A stretch of 37,519 nt of DNA from an uncultured bacterium. Lineage in GTDB: Bacteria; DUMJ01. Made by a program: the position numbers and the translations under genes. Shown one piece after another: positions 22,366 through 32,111 of the stretch (positions within the stretch are counted from its first letter, which is position 1; every line of letters begins with the position of its first letter). The stretch spans positions 1 through 37,519 of the forward strand of contig CALGNK010000045.1 in NCBI GenBank assembly GCA_937958695.1. The letters run 5' to 3'. The notes beneath the pieces are model-generated. The model made no database searches and was not told the origin of the DNA. It worked only from the letters and a program-made list of their open reading frames with translations.

Positions 22366-24975
22366 TTAAGATGAGAGTAAAGATAATCTATAAAGTAATC
22401 TTTCCCTTTCCTTCATAAGAGTTTCTCTTCTTATTCTCTCCTTCTCTTTAGCCTCTTCTTTAGCCTTCAATAAAAAGTCTCTATTCTGTAGTCTTTCTTC
22501 TATTCTTGATATCTGCTTATCCAGCTCTTCTAGTTTTACTCTTATTCTTCTAATCTCCTCATCTACATCTACAATATCCCCTATCTTTACATATGCATCA
22601 AAATCTGACTTGACTGTAGAGATAATCCCTTTCTGTGGAGGAAGAACATCAGTAATAATCTCTAAAGGTTCAATCTTAGACAAAGAAGAAATAATATCTT
22701 TATGACTTAAAATAAGTTCTCTATAAGCCTCACTGTGGACAAACCCTGGAGCTTTCTTTTCAAATGGAATGCCCATCTCCTGCTTTAGCGACCTTAGACT
22801 CTTTATAATATCAAAGATGACATTAGCCTCTCTGATACTTATTTCATCTTTAAAGCCTAGAGGAACTGGCCAATCAGATAGAGAGAGTATACTATCCTCA
22901 TCCTTTACATATTCCCATAATTCCTCGGTGATAAATGGCATAATCGGATGTAGAAGTTTAAGATATGTCCTAAACACATAGAGCAAAACCCAACTTATAT
23001 AACTAGGGTTATCCTTTAATAGGAGTTTAGATATCTCTATATACCAGTCACAAAAATGGTCCCAGAAAAAGCTATACAGTAGTTGTGCTATCTCATTAAA
23101 ATCATAGTTATCATAGTAGTATGTTGATTTCTCTATAATCTCATCTGTAAAACTCAATATCCACTTACTAAAGACATCCAAGTTATTGAGAGATTCCGGC
23201 TTAACAGGGTCCTTAATACTCATAAGGATAAATCTACCAGCATTCCATATCTTATTAGCAAAATTCCTAGCACCTTCTAGTTTCTCTTTACCTATATTGA
23301 CATCCTGCCCTTCTGTAACCAGAGAAGTAAGTGCAAACCTTAGACCATCTGCCCCTAACTCTTGGACTATCTCCATTGGATCTATTACATTTCCAAGGGA
23401 TTTACTCATCTTACGTCCCTTCTCATCCCTTACAAGTCCAGTTATATAAACCTCTTTAAAGGGCATCTTGTCTGTAAATTCTAACCCCATCATTATCATC
23501 CTAGCAACCCAGAAATATATGATATCGTATCCGGTTATAAGTAAAGATGTAGGATAAAATATCTCAAAATCTTCAGTATTGTCAGGCCATCCTAAGGTGC
23601 TCATGGGCCAGAGGGAAGAACTAAACCAAGTATCAAGGACATCTTCTTCCTGCTTCAAATTACCGCTATTACATCTTGGACAGTACTTAGGGTCTTCCAT
23701 CTCTACTATAGTCTCTTTGCAATCCAGGCAGTACCATACCGGAATCCTATGGCCCCACCATATCTGTCTTGATATACACCAATCTTTTATATTTAACAGC
23801 CAATCATGATATACCTTTCTCCACCTCTCAGGTATAAACCTTACTTCGCTATCCCTATCTAAAGCCTTTTGGGCTAAAGATTTCATAGAGACAAACCACT
23901 GAGTGGATAAAAGGGGTTCAATAACAGTCCCACACCTTTCACATTGCCCTATGCTATGAGTATACTCTTCTACCTTTTCTAGATATCCCTTCTCCTCTAG
24001 GTGTTTTACTATAAGTTTTCTAGCGGTAAATCTATCGAGATCATTATAATCACTCAGGTTAGGGCAATCCATATTACCATCTAGATCTATAACCTTTACA
24101 CTAGGAAGGTTATGTCTTAGTCCTATCTCAAAGTCTACCTGATCATGAGCAGGCGTAACCTTAAGAGCCCCTGTACCAAAACTCGACTCTACAGCACTAT
24201 CGGCAACTATAGGTAGCTCTCTCCCAACTAATGGGAGTATAGCGGTCTTTCCTATCAAGGATTTATACCTATCATCCTCCGGATTTACCGCAACTGCAGT
24301 GTCTCCAAGCATGGTCTCTGGTCTTACAGTAGCTATAGTTACATAACCTCCATCCTTTATAGGATAACGAATATAATATAGCTTATCATTAACCTCTTCA
24401 TATTCAACTTCTATGTCTGATAGGGCCGTCCTACACCTAGGACACCAATTTATTATCCTTTCTCCTTTATATATAAGTCCCTTTTTATAAAGAGAAACGA
24501 ATGCAGTTCTAACAGCCTTAGAGCAATGTTCATCCATGGTAAATCTCTCTCTAGACCAATCACAACTAAACCCCATCTGTTTAATCTGATTTACTATATT
24601 ATCTCTGTAGATTCTCTTCCACTCCCAGACCTTCTCTAGAAATTTCTCTCTTCCTAGATCGTACCTAGTAATTCCTTCTTTAGCCAGTTCCTTTTCTACC
24701 ACATTCTGAGTTGCTATGCCTGCATGGTCAGTTCCAGGAACCCAAACTGTTATAAAACCCTTCATCCTTTTGTATCTGACTACTATATCATCCAGAGTAA
24801 AGCCTAAGGCATGCCCTATATGGAGGTTACCAGTAACATTTGGAGGTGGTAATACTATAGAAAAGGTTTCCCCTTTTTTATTCGTATTTGGAGTAAATAC
24901 ATCTGAATTAAACCATCTTTCTATCCATTTAGGAGCTATCTCTTTTGGGTTGTATACCTTAGCTAACTCTCTCAA
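22366..24975 (-). CDS. valS: Valyl-tRNA synthetase
   Basis: The 869-residue class I synthetase has HIGH at 52-55 ([10 protein letters not shown]) and KMSKS at 522-526, an editing domain between them ([17 protein letters not shown]), a zinc-knuckle-like CPRC pair, a WHxW-type anticodon domain and a C-terminal coiled-coil arm (about 800-865). It charges tRNA-Val. The start is TTG 24975, supported by AAGGAGGAG directly upstream and by the conserved N-terminus; it lies inside the 3' end of lon, giving a 17-bp overlap. The rare start and overlap may limit expression relative to lon. Confidence 0.96.
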   Translation of the reverse strand: MRELAKVYNPKEIAPKWIERWFNSDVFTPNTNKKGETFSIVLPPPNVTGNLHIGHALGFTLDDIVVRYKRMKGFITVWVPGTDHAGIATQNVVEKELAKEGITRYDLGREKFLEKVWEWKRIYRDNIVNQIKQMGFSCDWSRERFTMDEHCSKAVRTAFVSLYKKGLIYKGERIINWCPRCRTALSDIEVEYEEVNDKLYYIRYPIKDGGYVTIATVRPETMLGDTAVAVNPEDDRYKSLIGKTAILPLVGRELPIVADSAVESSFGTGALKVTPAHDQVDFEIGLRHNLPSVKVIDLDGNMDCPNLSDYNDLDRFTARKLIVKHLEEKGYLEKVEEYTHSIGQCERCGTVIEPLLSTQWFVSMKSLAQKALDRDSEVRFIPERWRKVYHDWLLNIKDWCISRQIWWGHRIPVWYCLDCKETIVEMEDPKYCPRCNSGNLKQEEDVLDTWFSSSLWPMSTLGWPDNTEDFEIFYPTSLLITGYDIIYFWVARMIMMGLEFTDKMPFKEVYITGLVRDEKGRKMSKSLGNVIDPMEIVQELGADGLRFALTSLVTEGQDVNIGKEKLEGARNFANKIWNAGRFILMSIKDPVKPESLNNLDVFSKWILSFTDEIIEKSTYYYDNYDFNEIAQLLYSFFWDHFCDWYIEISKLLLKDNPSYISWVLLYVFRTYLKLLHPIMPFITEELWEYVKDEDSILSLSDWPVPLGFKDEISIREANVIFDIIKSLRSLKQEMGIPFEKKAPGFVHSEAYRELILSHKDIISSLSKIEPLEIITDVLPPQKGIISTVKSDFDAYVKIGDIVDVDEEIRRIRVKLEELDKQISRIEERLQNRDFLLKAKEEAKEKERIRRETLMKERERLLYRLSLLSS

Positions 24976-27301
24976 TGATCTCCTCCTTATAGAATATTAT
25001 TGGGAAAACTTCATCCATATGAGCAACACTTCTTATAGTCAACTTATCTTTTATCTCATCTGGAATCTTACTCAGGTCATTCTCATTCTCTTTAGGGATT
25101 ATGACCTCTTTTATCCCTGCACTATAAGCAGCCAAAAGCTTCTCCTTTATTCCTCCAACAGGGATTATCCTACCTCTAACAGTAATCTCTCCTGTCATAG
25201 CTATATCCTGTCTTAAAGGCACCCCAGATAAACTCGAAGCTAAAGCAGACGCCATTGTTATACCTGCAGAAGGTCCATCCTTTGGAATAGCGCCCTTTGG
25301 AACGTGAATATGAACATCTATCTCGCCAAAATTATAGTTAATACCAAGTTCTATGCTCCTACTCTTTATAAAGCTAAAAGCGGTCTGAGCAGATTCTCTC
25401 ATCACTTCTCCTAACTGTCCAGTAAGGATAAGGTTCCCCTTACCTTTCATATGGATAACTTCTATAGGCAGTACCTCTCCACCAACTTCTGTCCATGCTA
25501 GACCGTTGGCCAATCCAACCTCCGGTCTTTTCTCTATAAACTCATTCAGGAATTTAGAAGGTCCTAAAAGTTCAACAAGATTTTCTTCGTTAACCTTAAA
25601 TATTCCCCTTTTCCCCTCTAAGAAAAATACCACCGCTTTACGGAATATCCTTGCCAGTTCTCTCTCTAGATTCCTAACGCCGGCTTCTCTGGTATATTCT
25701 CTTATAATCTTTAGCACAACATCTTGTGGTATAGAGATCTTTTTCATAGATATATTATGCTCATTTGCTAATCTAGGTATAAGAAAATACTCTGCAATAT
25801 TTAGTTTCTCCTGCTCAGTATATCCGCTAAGTATCAACGTCTCCATCCTATCTAAAAGGGCAGGTGGAATATTTTGAGTGGTATTTGCAGTCGTTATAAA
25901 GAAAACTTGGGAGAGGTTATATGGTATCTCTAAATAATGGTCACTGAAATTCTTGTTCTGTTCTGGATCAAGAACCTCTAGAAGAGCAGAAGCTGGATCA
26001 CCTCTAAAATCCATTCCAAGCTTGTCTATCTCATCAAGTAAAAATACAGGATTAGAAGATTTTGCCTGTTTCATACCCTGTATAATCCTACCAGGAAGAG
26101 CCCCTACATATGTTCTTCTATGGCCCCTTATCTCTGCCTCGTCTCTTATACCGCCAAGAGAGATCCTAACAAAATTTCTACCAAGGGCACTACTTATAGA
26201 TTGAGCCAAAGAGGTCTTACCTACCCCTGGGGGACCAACAAAACATAGTATAGGACTCTTCTTTGATCCTCCATATTTTTTTACCGCCAAGAACTCTACT
26301 ATCCTCTCTTTTACCTCCTGGAGTCCATAGTGATTCTTATCTAATATATCTCTAACCTTCTTCAGGTCTAATTTGTCTTCGGTATAGATATTCCAAGGAA
26401 GGCCTATCACCCAATCAAGATAGGTCTTTATTACCCCACTCTCTGGTGAAAATGGTGGAACCTTATTAAGCCTTTCCGCCTCTTCTAATAATTTCTCCTC
26501 TATATCTTTAGGAAGAGCTAGGCTCTTAATCTTATCCTTATAGCTAGATGTCTCTGAAAGACCTTCCCTCTCTCCAAGCTCCTCTTGGATAACCTTGAGT
26601 TTTGCTCTTAGATAATATTCCCTTTGTATGTCATCAACCTCTTTCTGGATTTTGTTCTGGATCTCTTCTTCTATCTTTAATATCTTAAGTTCCCTTTCTA
26701 ATATTACAGAAAGTTGAAGAAGTCTCTCCTTTAGAGATAATATTGAGAGTAACTCTTGTTTTAAGGAACTTTTAAGGGGAAGATTAGACGCAATAATATC
26801 TACCAATCTATTAGGGTCATCTTTAATCTCTTCAAAACTCACAGAGGCTTCATCAGGTATCTCGTGATTAAGTCTTATATACTCATCGAACTGGGAAAGG
26901 ACTGTCCTAGATAGAGCCTCTAACTCCAAAGAATCTTCTTTGATATCGTTTAGCCTTTCTATCCTGGCTATAAAAGAAGAAAAAGTATGAGAATAGACAC
27001 ATTCAGTTATCTTAGCCCTATACTTTGCCTCTATAACTACCCTATAACTTCCGTCAGGAAGTTTTATAGTCTGTATAATCTCCCCAACAGTCCCTATATC
27101 GTATAAATCCTTAGTATCTACATCCTCTAACTCGTTATCTTTCTGAGCTACTATAAATATCCTTCTATCATATTCACTAGACAATTCTACAGCCTTTATA
27201 GATATATCCCTTCCAACATATATCGGGACTATGGTGGAAGGGAATACAACCATATTCTTTAAGGGTAATACTGGTAAAACTTCAGTCTTCTTCTTAGGCA
27301 C
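24959..27301 (-). CDS. lon: ATP-dependent protease Lon
   Basis: The 780-residue LonA has an N-terminal substrate domain ([20 protein letters not shown]), a coiled-coil linker, an AAA+ module with Walker A GPPGVGKT (356-363) and Walker B FLLDEIDK, and a serine-lysine protease domain with Ser678 (KDGPSAG) and Lys721 (GGIKEK). It is the cytoplasmic hexamer that degrades damaged and regulatory proteins. The GTG start at 27301 lies within the end of clpX (8-bp overlap) with only a weak AGGG upstream, suggesting coupling. The clpP-clpX-lon order forms a proteostasis block behind trigger factor. Confidence 0.97.
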   Translation of the reverse strand: MPKKKTEVLPVLPLKNMVVFPSTIVPIYVGRDISIKAVELSSEYDRRIFIVAQKDNELEDVDTKDLYDIGTVGEIIQTIKLPDGSYRVVIEAKYRAKITECVYSHTFSSFIARIERLNDIKEDSLELEALSRTVLSQFDEYIRLNHEIPDEASVSFEEIKDDPNRLVDIIASNLPLKSSLKQELLSILSLKERLLQLSVILERELKILKIEEEIQNKIQKEVDDIQREYYLRAKLKVIQEELGEREGLSETSSYKDKIKSLALPKDIEEKLLEEAERLNKVPPFSPESGVIKTYLDWVIGLPWNIYTEDKLDLKKVRDILDKNHYGLQEVKERIVEFLAVKKYGGSKKSPILCFVGPPGVGKTSLAQSISSALGRNFVRISLGGIRDEAEIRGHRRTYVGALPGRIIQGMKQAKSSNPVFLLDEIDKLGMDFRGDPASALLEVLDPEQNKNFSDHYLEIPYNLSQVFFITTANTTQNIPPALLDRMETLILSGYTEQEKLNIAEYFLIPRLANEHNISMKKISIPQDVVLKIIREYTREAGVRNLERELARIFRKAVVFFLEGKRGIFKVNEENLVELLGPSKFLNEFIEKRPEVGLANGLAWTEVGGEVLPIEVIHMKGKGNLILTGQLGEVMRESAQTAFSFIKSRSIELGINYNFGEIDVHIHVPKGAIPKDGPSAGITMASALASSLSGVPLRQDIAMTGEITVRGRIIPVGGIKEKLLAAYSAGIKEVIIPKENENDLSKIPDEIKDKLTIRSVAHMDEVFPIIFYKEEIIERVS

Positions 27302-28565
27302 TTTCCCTATTTAACCTCTCTACTTCTTTTTGAGTTAATAATATCGGTGAGCCTTCTCCTCTTATAACATTGGCATCTATAATACACCTAACCACATCGG
27401 GCCTTCTAGGAACCTCATACATAACATCAAGCATAATCTTCTCTATGATACTTCTAAGCCCTCTTGCCCCGGTTCCCTGTTTTAAAGCCTCATCTGCTAC
27501 AGCAGATAGGACATCAGGGGTAAATATCAGTTCAACACCATCTAAGGCTAATAATCTTTGGTATTGCTTAAGAATGGCATTTTTAGGCTCAACAAGTATA
27601 CGTATCAGCTCTTCTTTCGTTAAGCTCTGTAATGTTGATATTACCGGGAGTCTACCAACTAATTCAGGGATAAGGCCAAATTTAATTAAGTCTTCAGGTA
27701 AGACATAAGAGAGTATATCATAAGTATCCTTGTTAGATATAAGTTCACTAGTAAATCCAATAGTCTTCTTCCTTATCCTTGAAGCTACTATCTTCTCTAA
27801 ACCTTCGAATGATCCACCACATATGAATAGTATATTCGTTGTATCTATCTGTATAAATTCTTGATGGGGATGCTTCCTCCCTCCTTGAGGAGGGACATTG
27901 GCTATAGTACCTTCTAATATCTTAAGGAGCGCTTGCTGGACACCTTCACCAGAGACATCCCTTGTTATAGACGGATTCTCTGATTTACGTCCAATCTTAT
28001 CAATCTCATCTATATAAATAATACCCTTCTCTGCCCTTTTTATATCGTAATTTGCCACCTGGATAAGCCTCAAAAGTATATTTTCCACATCTTCTCCTAC
28101 ATAACCAGCCTCAGTCAAAGTAGTAGCATCTGCTATGGTAAATGGAACATCTAATATCTTGGCTAATACTTGAGCCATAAGGGTTTTACCAGAACCAGTC
28201 GGTCCTATAAGTAGTATATTGCTCTTAGTAATCTCAACATCATCTTTACCGGTAGGAGGGGCTAAGATTCTTTTATAGTGATTATATACTGCTACAGAAA
28301 GTATCTTTTTAGTCTTTTCCTGTCCTATCACATACTCGTTGAGTTTTTCATAGATCTCGTGAGGCTTAGGAACTCTTTCCCATGTTATCTCCTTGCCACT
28401 TCTACTAGAAGTATTAGTAGATATATTATCCTCTTCTAATATCTCATTACATATCCTTACACACTGATCACATATATACACACCTGGACCAGCTATAAGT
28501 TTCTTAACCTCATCCTGACCCTTACCGCAAAAAGAACATCTTAGTATCTCTCTTCCTTTCATCAT
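27294..28565 (-). CDS. clpX: ClpX, ATPase subunit of Clp protease
   Basis: The 423-residue product has the zinc-binding domain first (C10, C13, C32, C35), then the AAA+ ATPase with Walker A GPTGSGKT and the [16 protein letters not shown] region, followed by the C-terminal small domain ([19 protein letters not shown]). It unfolds tagged substrates and feeds ClpP. AGGAG is correctly spaced from the two adjacent ATG codons, so the start is either 28565 or 28562. It lies 6 bp after clpP. Confidence 0.97.
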   Translation of the reverse strand: MMKGREILRCSFCGKGQDEVKKLIAGPGVYICDQCVRICNEILEEDNISTNTSSRSGKEITWERVPKPHEIYEKLNEYVIGQEKTKKILSVAVYNHYKRILAPPTGKDDVEITKSNILLIGPTGSGKTLMAQVLAKILDVPFTIADATTLTEAGYVGEDVENILLRLIQVANYDIKRAEKGIIYIDEIDKIGRKSENPSITRDVSGEGVQQALLKILEGTIANVPPQGGRKHPHQEFIQIDTTNILFICGGSFEGLEKIVASRIRKKTIGFTSELISNKDTYDILSYVLPEDLIKFGLIPELVGRLPVISTLQSLTKEELIRILVEPKNAILKQYQRLLALDGVELIFTPDVLSAVADEALKQGTGARGLRSIIEKIMLDVMYEVPRRPDVVRCIIDANVIRGEGSPILLTQKEVERLNRESA

Positions 28566-28571
28566 TTACTC

Positions 28572-29171
28572 CTATGGTCTTCTCTCTATTATCTCATCTA
28601 TTATACCGTATTCCTTTGCCTCTTGAGGACTCATAAAGAAGTCTCTTTCTGTGTCCCTTTCAATCTTTTCAAGAGGTTGAGAGGTATGTCTAGCTAGTAT
28701 CTCATTAACTATTCTTTTCAATCTGAGGATCTCTCTGGTCTGTATGTCTATATCAGTAGCTGGTCCCTGCAGTCCTCCATAGATAGCTGGCTGGTGTATC
28801 ATTATCCTACTGTGGGGAAGGGCATACCTCTTTCCCTTAGTACCCGCTGCCAAAAGGACAGCACCCATACTTGCCGCTTGTCCTATACATATAGTGCATA
28901 TATCTGGCTTTATATATTGCATCGTATCATAGATAGCCATCCCAGCAGTGATAGATCCACCAGGAGTATTTATGTATATGTATATGTCCTTCTCTGGATT
29001 TTCTCCTTCTAAGAATAAGAGTTGCGCCATTATTAGATTAGCAACCTCGTCCTCTATTGGGCCTCCAATAAAGACAATTCTCTCTTTTAGGAGCCTAGAA
29101 TATATATCATAGGCCCTCTCTCCTCTACTTGTCTGCTCTATTACTATTGGAACTAGATAGTTTCCTGTCAT
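28572..29171 (-). CDS. clpP: ClpP protease subunit
   Basis: The 199-residue product is the normal length for ClpP. The catalytic triad is Ser101 ([11 protein letters not shown]), His126 (RIMIHQP) and Asp173 ([11 protein letters not shown]). It forms the tetradecameric proteolytic chamber working with ClpX. The start overlaps the tig stop by 4 bp and clpX follows 6 bp later, the conserved tig-clpP-clpX arrangement. Confidence 0.98.
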   Translation of the reverse strand: MTGNYLVPIVIEQTSRGERAYDIYSRLLKERIVFIGGPIEDEVANLIMAQLLFLEGENPEKDIYIYINTPGGSITAGMAIYDTMQYIKPDICTICIGQAASMGAVLLAAGTKGKRYALPHSRIMIHQPAIYGGLQGPATDIDIQTREILRLKRIVNEILARHTSQPLEKIERDTERDFFMSPQEAKEYGIIDEIIERRP

Positions 29172-30397
29172 TCCTCTTCTTCTCCCTTTTTATTTTTTAC
29201 TAAGTCCAATAAAAATCTTAGAGCTTTATCTTCCTTAATTACATTTATAGCATTGTTTCTAGTCTCTTCGGTTACATCTTTCACCTTCCAAGAGCTAATT
29301 AATCTATCAACCTCTTCTTCTGTCGGCTCTAAAGATTCCTTATCCGCTATATAACGTAATGCTAATGTAGCCTTTACATCATTCAAGGCATACTGATAAT
29401 TCTTATCCTCAAAGTCTTTAGGTGCTTCTCTATTATTATATATTACCCTCTTCCAAGACTCTAGCCTATTCCTTACCATTATATCAGGAATATCTACCTT
29501 TACTTCATCTGCAAGACGATCCTTTATCTGGTGGAACATCTCTTCTTCCTTTTGAGCCAACCTCTCTCTATAGATGACCCCTTTGAATCCATCTCTCATA
29601 GCTTCTACAGACTGATAATTGAATCTCTTGGCAAATTCTTCATCTATAGGGGGAAGCTCAAGTGTCTTTATCCCTTTTATAAGTACGTATAGAGTAATAT
29701 CTTTATTCCTCAAAGACTCATCCCGGTAGTCTTCTGGGAATTTAGTTTTTACTTCCACAGAATCTCCTATCTCTTTTCCTACTAAAGCCTCATCATCTTG
29801 TAAAGATAGAATTCCTTCCCCTATCTTTATAATAGAACCTGTTTCTTTACTCTCGTCAAAAGGCTTGGAAGGATCGTCTTTGATATCTACAAGCACATAG
29901 TCTCCCTTTTCTACGATACTTCTATTTTCTACATCCTTCCATACACCAAACCTATTTCTTATGCTTTCAATGAATCTATCTACATCTTCTTCTGTTACTA
30001 CTGGTTCTTCCCAAGTCAGGTCAGAAATAAGATCTCTATAATTTTCTAACTCTACCTTTGGATAAGTATCGATTACAAAGGTAAAGATTAGAGGCTTTCC
30101 GTCACCTTTTTCAACAAAATCTAAATCCCTAATCTCTACGGGAGTAATATTATGTTCTTCTATAAATTTCTTAATTCCTTCATTAACAAGTCTATCTATA
30201 GCCCTTTCTACTATATACTCTCTACCAATAAAGTTCTCTACTAATCTTAAAGGCGCCTTACCCTTTCTAAAACCAGGGACAGTAACAGAAGATGCACGAA
30301 ACTTCAACTCTTCTTCTATAGCCTTTGTTACTTCGACCTGGTCATAAGATATCTTCCCTTGGACTTTACTTCCGCTTTGAGTGATCTCCTTTTCCAT
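29168..30397 (-). CDS. tig: Trigger factor
   Basis: The 409-residue ribosome-associated chaperone has the N-terminal ribosome-binding domain with signature [10 protein letters not shown], a central FKBP-like domain (about 145-235) and a helical C-terminal domain. I place the start at ATG 30397: GGAGG lies 5 bases upstream and overlaps the codons just after the alternative ATG at 30409, which itself has no ribosome site. It heads the 20-gene minus-strand run. Upstream is the tRNA terminator, so a promoter is expected in 30398-30472, but I see only AT-rich -10-like sequence and no clear -35; readthrough from the tRNA operon is also possible. Confidence 0.95.
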   Translation of the reverse strand: MEKEITQSGSKVQGKISYDQVEVTKAIEEELKFRASSVTVPGFRKGKAPLRLVENFIGREYIVERAIDRLVNEGIKKFIEEHNITPVEIRDLDFVEKGDGKPLIFTFVIDTYPKVELENYRDLISDLTWEEPVVTEEDVDRFIESIRNRFGVWKDVENRSIVEKGDYVLVDIKDDPSKPFDESKETGSIIKIGEGILSLQDDEALVGKEIGDSVEVKTKFPEDYRDESLRNKDITLYVLIKGIKTLELPPIDEEFAKRFNYQSVEAMRDGFKGVIYRERLAQKEEEMFHQIKDRLADEVKVDIPDIMVRNRLESWKRVIYNNREAPKDFEDKNYQYALNDVKATLALRYIADKESLEPTEEEVDRLISSWKVKDVTEETRNNAINVIKEDKALRFLLDLVKNKKGEEEE

Positions 30398-30420
30398 TAA
30401 TACCTCCATAAGAATATTTA

Positions 30421-30457
30421 TATAATAAAAAATAACTCGATAGCATACGCTATCGAG
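30421..30457 (-). terminator. Terminator of the tRNA operon
   Basis: A perfect 9-bp stem CTCGATAGC/GCTATCGAG with a 4-base loop (30436-30457) is followed on the minus strand by TTATTTTTTATTATA. It ends the Lys-Leu-Gly tRNA transcript just before tig. Confidence 0.85.
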
Positions 30458-30472
30458 AGTAGTCTTCTATAT

Positions 30473-30547
30473 TGGAGCGGAAGACGGGATTTGAACCCGC
30501 GACCCTCTCCTTGGCAAGGAGATGCTCTACCGCTGAGCCACTTCCGC
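30473..30547 (-). tRNA. tRNA-Gly (GCC)
   Basis: The cloverleaf is complete on the minus strand: acceptor GCGGAAG/CTTCCGC, anticodon loop TTGCCAA with anticodon GCC, T-loop GGTTCAAATCC, and an encoded CCA (30475-30473). It is the last of three tRNAs. Confidence 0.97.
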
Positions 30548-30557
30548 ACTTTATTAA

Positions 30558-30643
30558 TGGTGCGAGGAGCGGGATTTGAACCCGCACGGGTGTTAACCAC
30601 TAGATCCTAAGTCTAGCGCGTCTGCCAGTTCCGCCACCCTCGC
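30558..30643 (-). tRNA. tRNA-Leu (UAG)
   Basis: The 86-nt tRNA has the long variable arm typical of leucine. The acceptor is GCGAGGG paired at the 3' end with CCTCGC, the anticodon loop ACTTAGGA carries TAG, and CCA is encoded (30560-30558). Confidence 0.96.
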
Positions 30644-30651
30644 TCTATTAA

Positions 30652-30727
30652 TGGTGGGTCGTGCAGGATTCGAACCCGCGACAGCCTGATTAAGAGTCAG
30701 GTGCTCTACCAACTGAGCTAACGACCC
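30652..30727 (-). tRNA. tRNA-Lys (CUU)
   Basis: The 76-nt cloverleaf has acceptor GGGTCGT/ACGACCC, anticodon loop CTCTTAA with anticodon CTT, T-arm GGGTTCGAATCC and an encoded CCA. It is the first gene of the operon, about 10 bp after the -10 box. Confidence 0.96.
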
Positions 30728-30737
30728 ACTGCTATAT

Positions 30738-30765
30738 ATTTTATCAAAAATTTCTAAGATTGCAA
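30738..30765 (-). promoter_or_regulatory. Promoter of the tRNA operon
   Basis: The minus strand has TTGCAA (30765-30760), a 16-bp spacer and TGA-TAAAAT, an extended -10 (30743-30738). Transcription would start a few bases before tRNA-Lys. The -35 box is shared with the opposite promoter. Confidence 0.8.
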
Positions 30766-30788
30766 TAGCCTTTTATTTAATGTAAAAT
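30760..30788 (+). promoter_or_regulatory. Promoter of the thiamine operon
   Basis: TTGCAA (30760-30765), a 17-bp spacer and TAAAAT (30783-30788) predict a start near 30795, just at the 5' edge of the TPP riboswitch. The hexamer TTGCAA is self-complementary and also serves the leftward tRNA promoter. Confidence 0.75.
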
Positions 30789-30792
30789 ATAG

Positions 30793-30889
30793 ATAGGCAG
30801 GGGAGCTCCTTAATTGGGGCTGAGAGGAAGGGTTTAACCCTTCGACCCTCTGAACCTGAACTGGGTAATGCCAGCGTAGGGAGCTATAG
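30793..30889 (+). promoter_or_regulatory. TPP riboswitch (THI element)
   Basis: The conserved core is clear: GGGGAGC then a P2 hairpin and GGCTGAGA (30838 region), ACCCTTCGACCCTCTGAACCTG in two parts with the P3 hairpin, and CTGGGTAATGCCAGCGTAGGGA up to 30882. It senses thiamine pyrophosphate. The 3' P1 strand GAGCTATAG (30881-30889) can instead pair with CTGTAGGCTC (30910-30919) of the terminator, so TPP binding should favour termination and turn off the transporter and kinase genes downstream. Confidence 0.96.
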
Positions 30890-30903
30890 CTTATAACTGA
30901 ATA

Positions 30904-30945
30904 AAAGGGCTGTAGGCTCTCTCGCTTACAGCCCTTTATATTTTA
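30904..30945 (+). terminator. Riboswitch-controlled attenuator
   Basis: An 11-bp perfect stem AAAGGGCTGTA (30904-30914) / TACAGCCCTTT (30927-30937) is followed by ATATTTTA. It is the expression platform of the TPP riboswitch; its 5' arm is the target of the antiterminator pairing. Confidence 0.85.
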
Positions 30946-30963
30946 TAAGGAGGTCGAAATATT

Positions 30964-31467
30964 ATGAGTAGATTAAATGCTAAGTTAATAGCAGAGATAG
31001 GGTTAACATTAGCACTGGGTATCGTCTTACACATGATTCCAATATATCAGTTACCCCAGGGAGGACGTATTACCCCTGGAAGCTTAGTTCCTCTGTTTGT
31101 TATATCTCTTAGAAGGGGATACAAGGTAGGTTTAATTACCGGAGCGGTTTTTGGTATATTGGTTTATCTCATAGAACCATTCTTTGTTCATCCTATACAA
31201 TTTATACTGGATTACCCTCTAGCATTCTCTCTTTTAGGACTTTCTGGATTTGTAAGTAACATACCCATTGTTGGTGTATTGTTAGGAGCCTTTGGTAGAC
31301 TTCTAAGTCATATAATATCTGGAGTTGTATATTTCTCATCCTACGCACCTCAAGGTATGAACCCCTGGATTTACTCCATAACATACAATGCCTCTGTAAT
31401 CTTACCAGATGCATTCCTAGCACTAATAATAACAATTGTTATTCTACCGAGGCTTCCAAATAGATGA
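30964..31467 (+). CDS. thiT: Thiamine ECF transporter S component
   Basis: The 167-residue membrane protein has about five to six helices and resembles ThiT: a GGRITPGSLVPLFVISLRRG loop after helix 1 and a C-terminal region with Trp and Tyr residues (SSYAPQGMNPWIYSITYNAS) where ThiT holds its thiamine-binding aromatics. It binds thiamine and works with a shared ECF energising module encoded elsewhere. Placement directly after a TPP riboswitch and in overlap (ATGA) with thiamine pyrophosphokinase supports the substrate. The ribosome site AAGGAGG is about 10 bases from ATG, slightly long. Confidence 0.92.
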   Translation: MSRLNAKLIAEIGLTLALGIVLHMIPIYQLPQGGRITPGSLVPLFVISLRRGYKVGLITGAVFGILVYLIEPFFVHPIQFILDYPLAFSLLGLSGFVSNIPIVGVLLGAFGRLLSHIISGVVYFSSYAPQGMNPWIYSITYNASVILPDAFLALIITIVILPRLPNR

Positions 31468-32111
31468 AAGGACTACTTATTGCTAGTGGAGAATCTTGGG
31501 ATAAGACATTACTAATAGATGAGTTAAAGAGAGATAAATTCTTTATTATATGCGTAGATGGGGGGACAAACTATGCCCATAGGCTAGGAATAGTTCCCAA
31601 TATGATAATAGGGGATATGGACTCCGTTGAGACGTCTATATTAAATAACTATAAAGAACTTAATATACCATTCAAAGAATACCCAAGAGATAAGGATAAG
31701 ACAGACTTTCATCTGGCTTTAGAGGAGCTAGAAAGATTTGGCATAAAAGAGGTAGTGATATTTGGAATAGTTGGGACAAGACTAGACCATACACTCTCTG
31801 CCCTAGGGATAATAAGAAAATTCATAAGAGAAAATAGGATGAACTTTGTCAAGATATCTCTAGGGGAAAGATCTGACGGATATATATTTAATAAGAAGAT
31901 TAAGATATGGGGAAAACCTGGAGAGATAATCTCTCTTATACCAATGACTGAAAAAGTGACCGGGGTAACTACAGATAATCTCAAATATAGACTTGATAGA
32001 GCTGATATCTACCTAGAAGATAGTCTTACTGTAAGTAACGAGATAGAAGAGTCTCCATGTTCTGTAGAGGTAGAGGATGGTGTTATATTAGTCATACATC
32101 ATAGATCTTAA
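31464..32111 (+). CDS. thiN: Thiamine pyrophosphokinase
   Basis: The 215-residue product converts thiamine plus ATP to TPP. Family motifs are VDGGTNYAHRLGIVPNMIIGDMDSV, YPRDKDKTDFHLALEEL and GIVGTRLDHTLSALG, with the aspartates used for metal and ATP binding. The C-terminal beta domain binds thiamine. The start overlaps the thiT stop. Together they salvage external thiamine to TPP under TPP riboswitch control. Its 3' end overlaps the convergent gene by 24 bp. Confidence 0.94.
   Translation: MKGLLIASGESWDKTLLIDELKRDKFFIICVDGGTNYAHRLGIVPNMIIGDMDSVETSILNNYKELNIPFKEYPRDKDKTDFHLALEELERFGIKEVVIFGIVGTRLDHTLSALGIIRKFIRENRMNFVKISLGERSDGYIFNKKIKIWGKPGEIISLIPMTEKVTGVTTDNLKYRLDRADIYLEDSLTVSNEIEESPCSVEVEDGVILVIHHRS

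Noticed and set aside
30418-30600. 60-residue frame across the tRNA region
   Set aside because: It reads through tRNA-Gly and part of tRNA-Leu and the terminator; it is not a gene.
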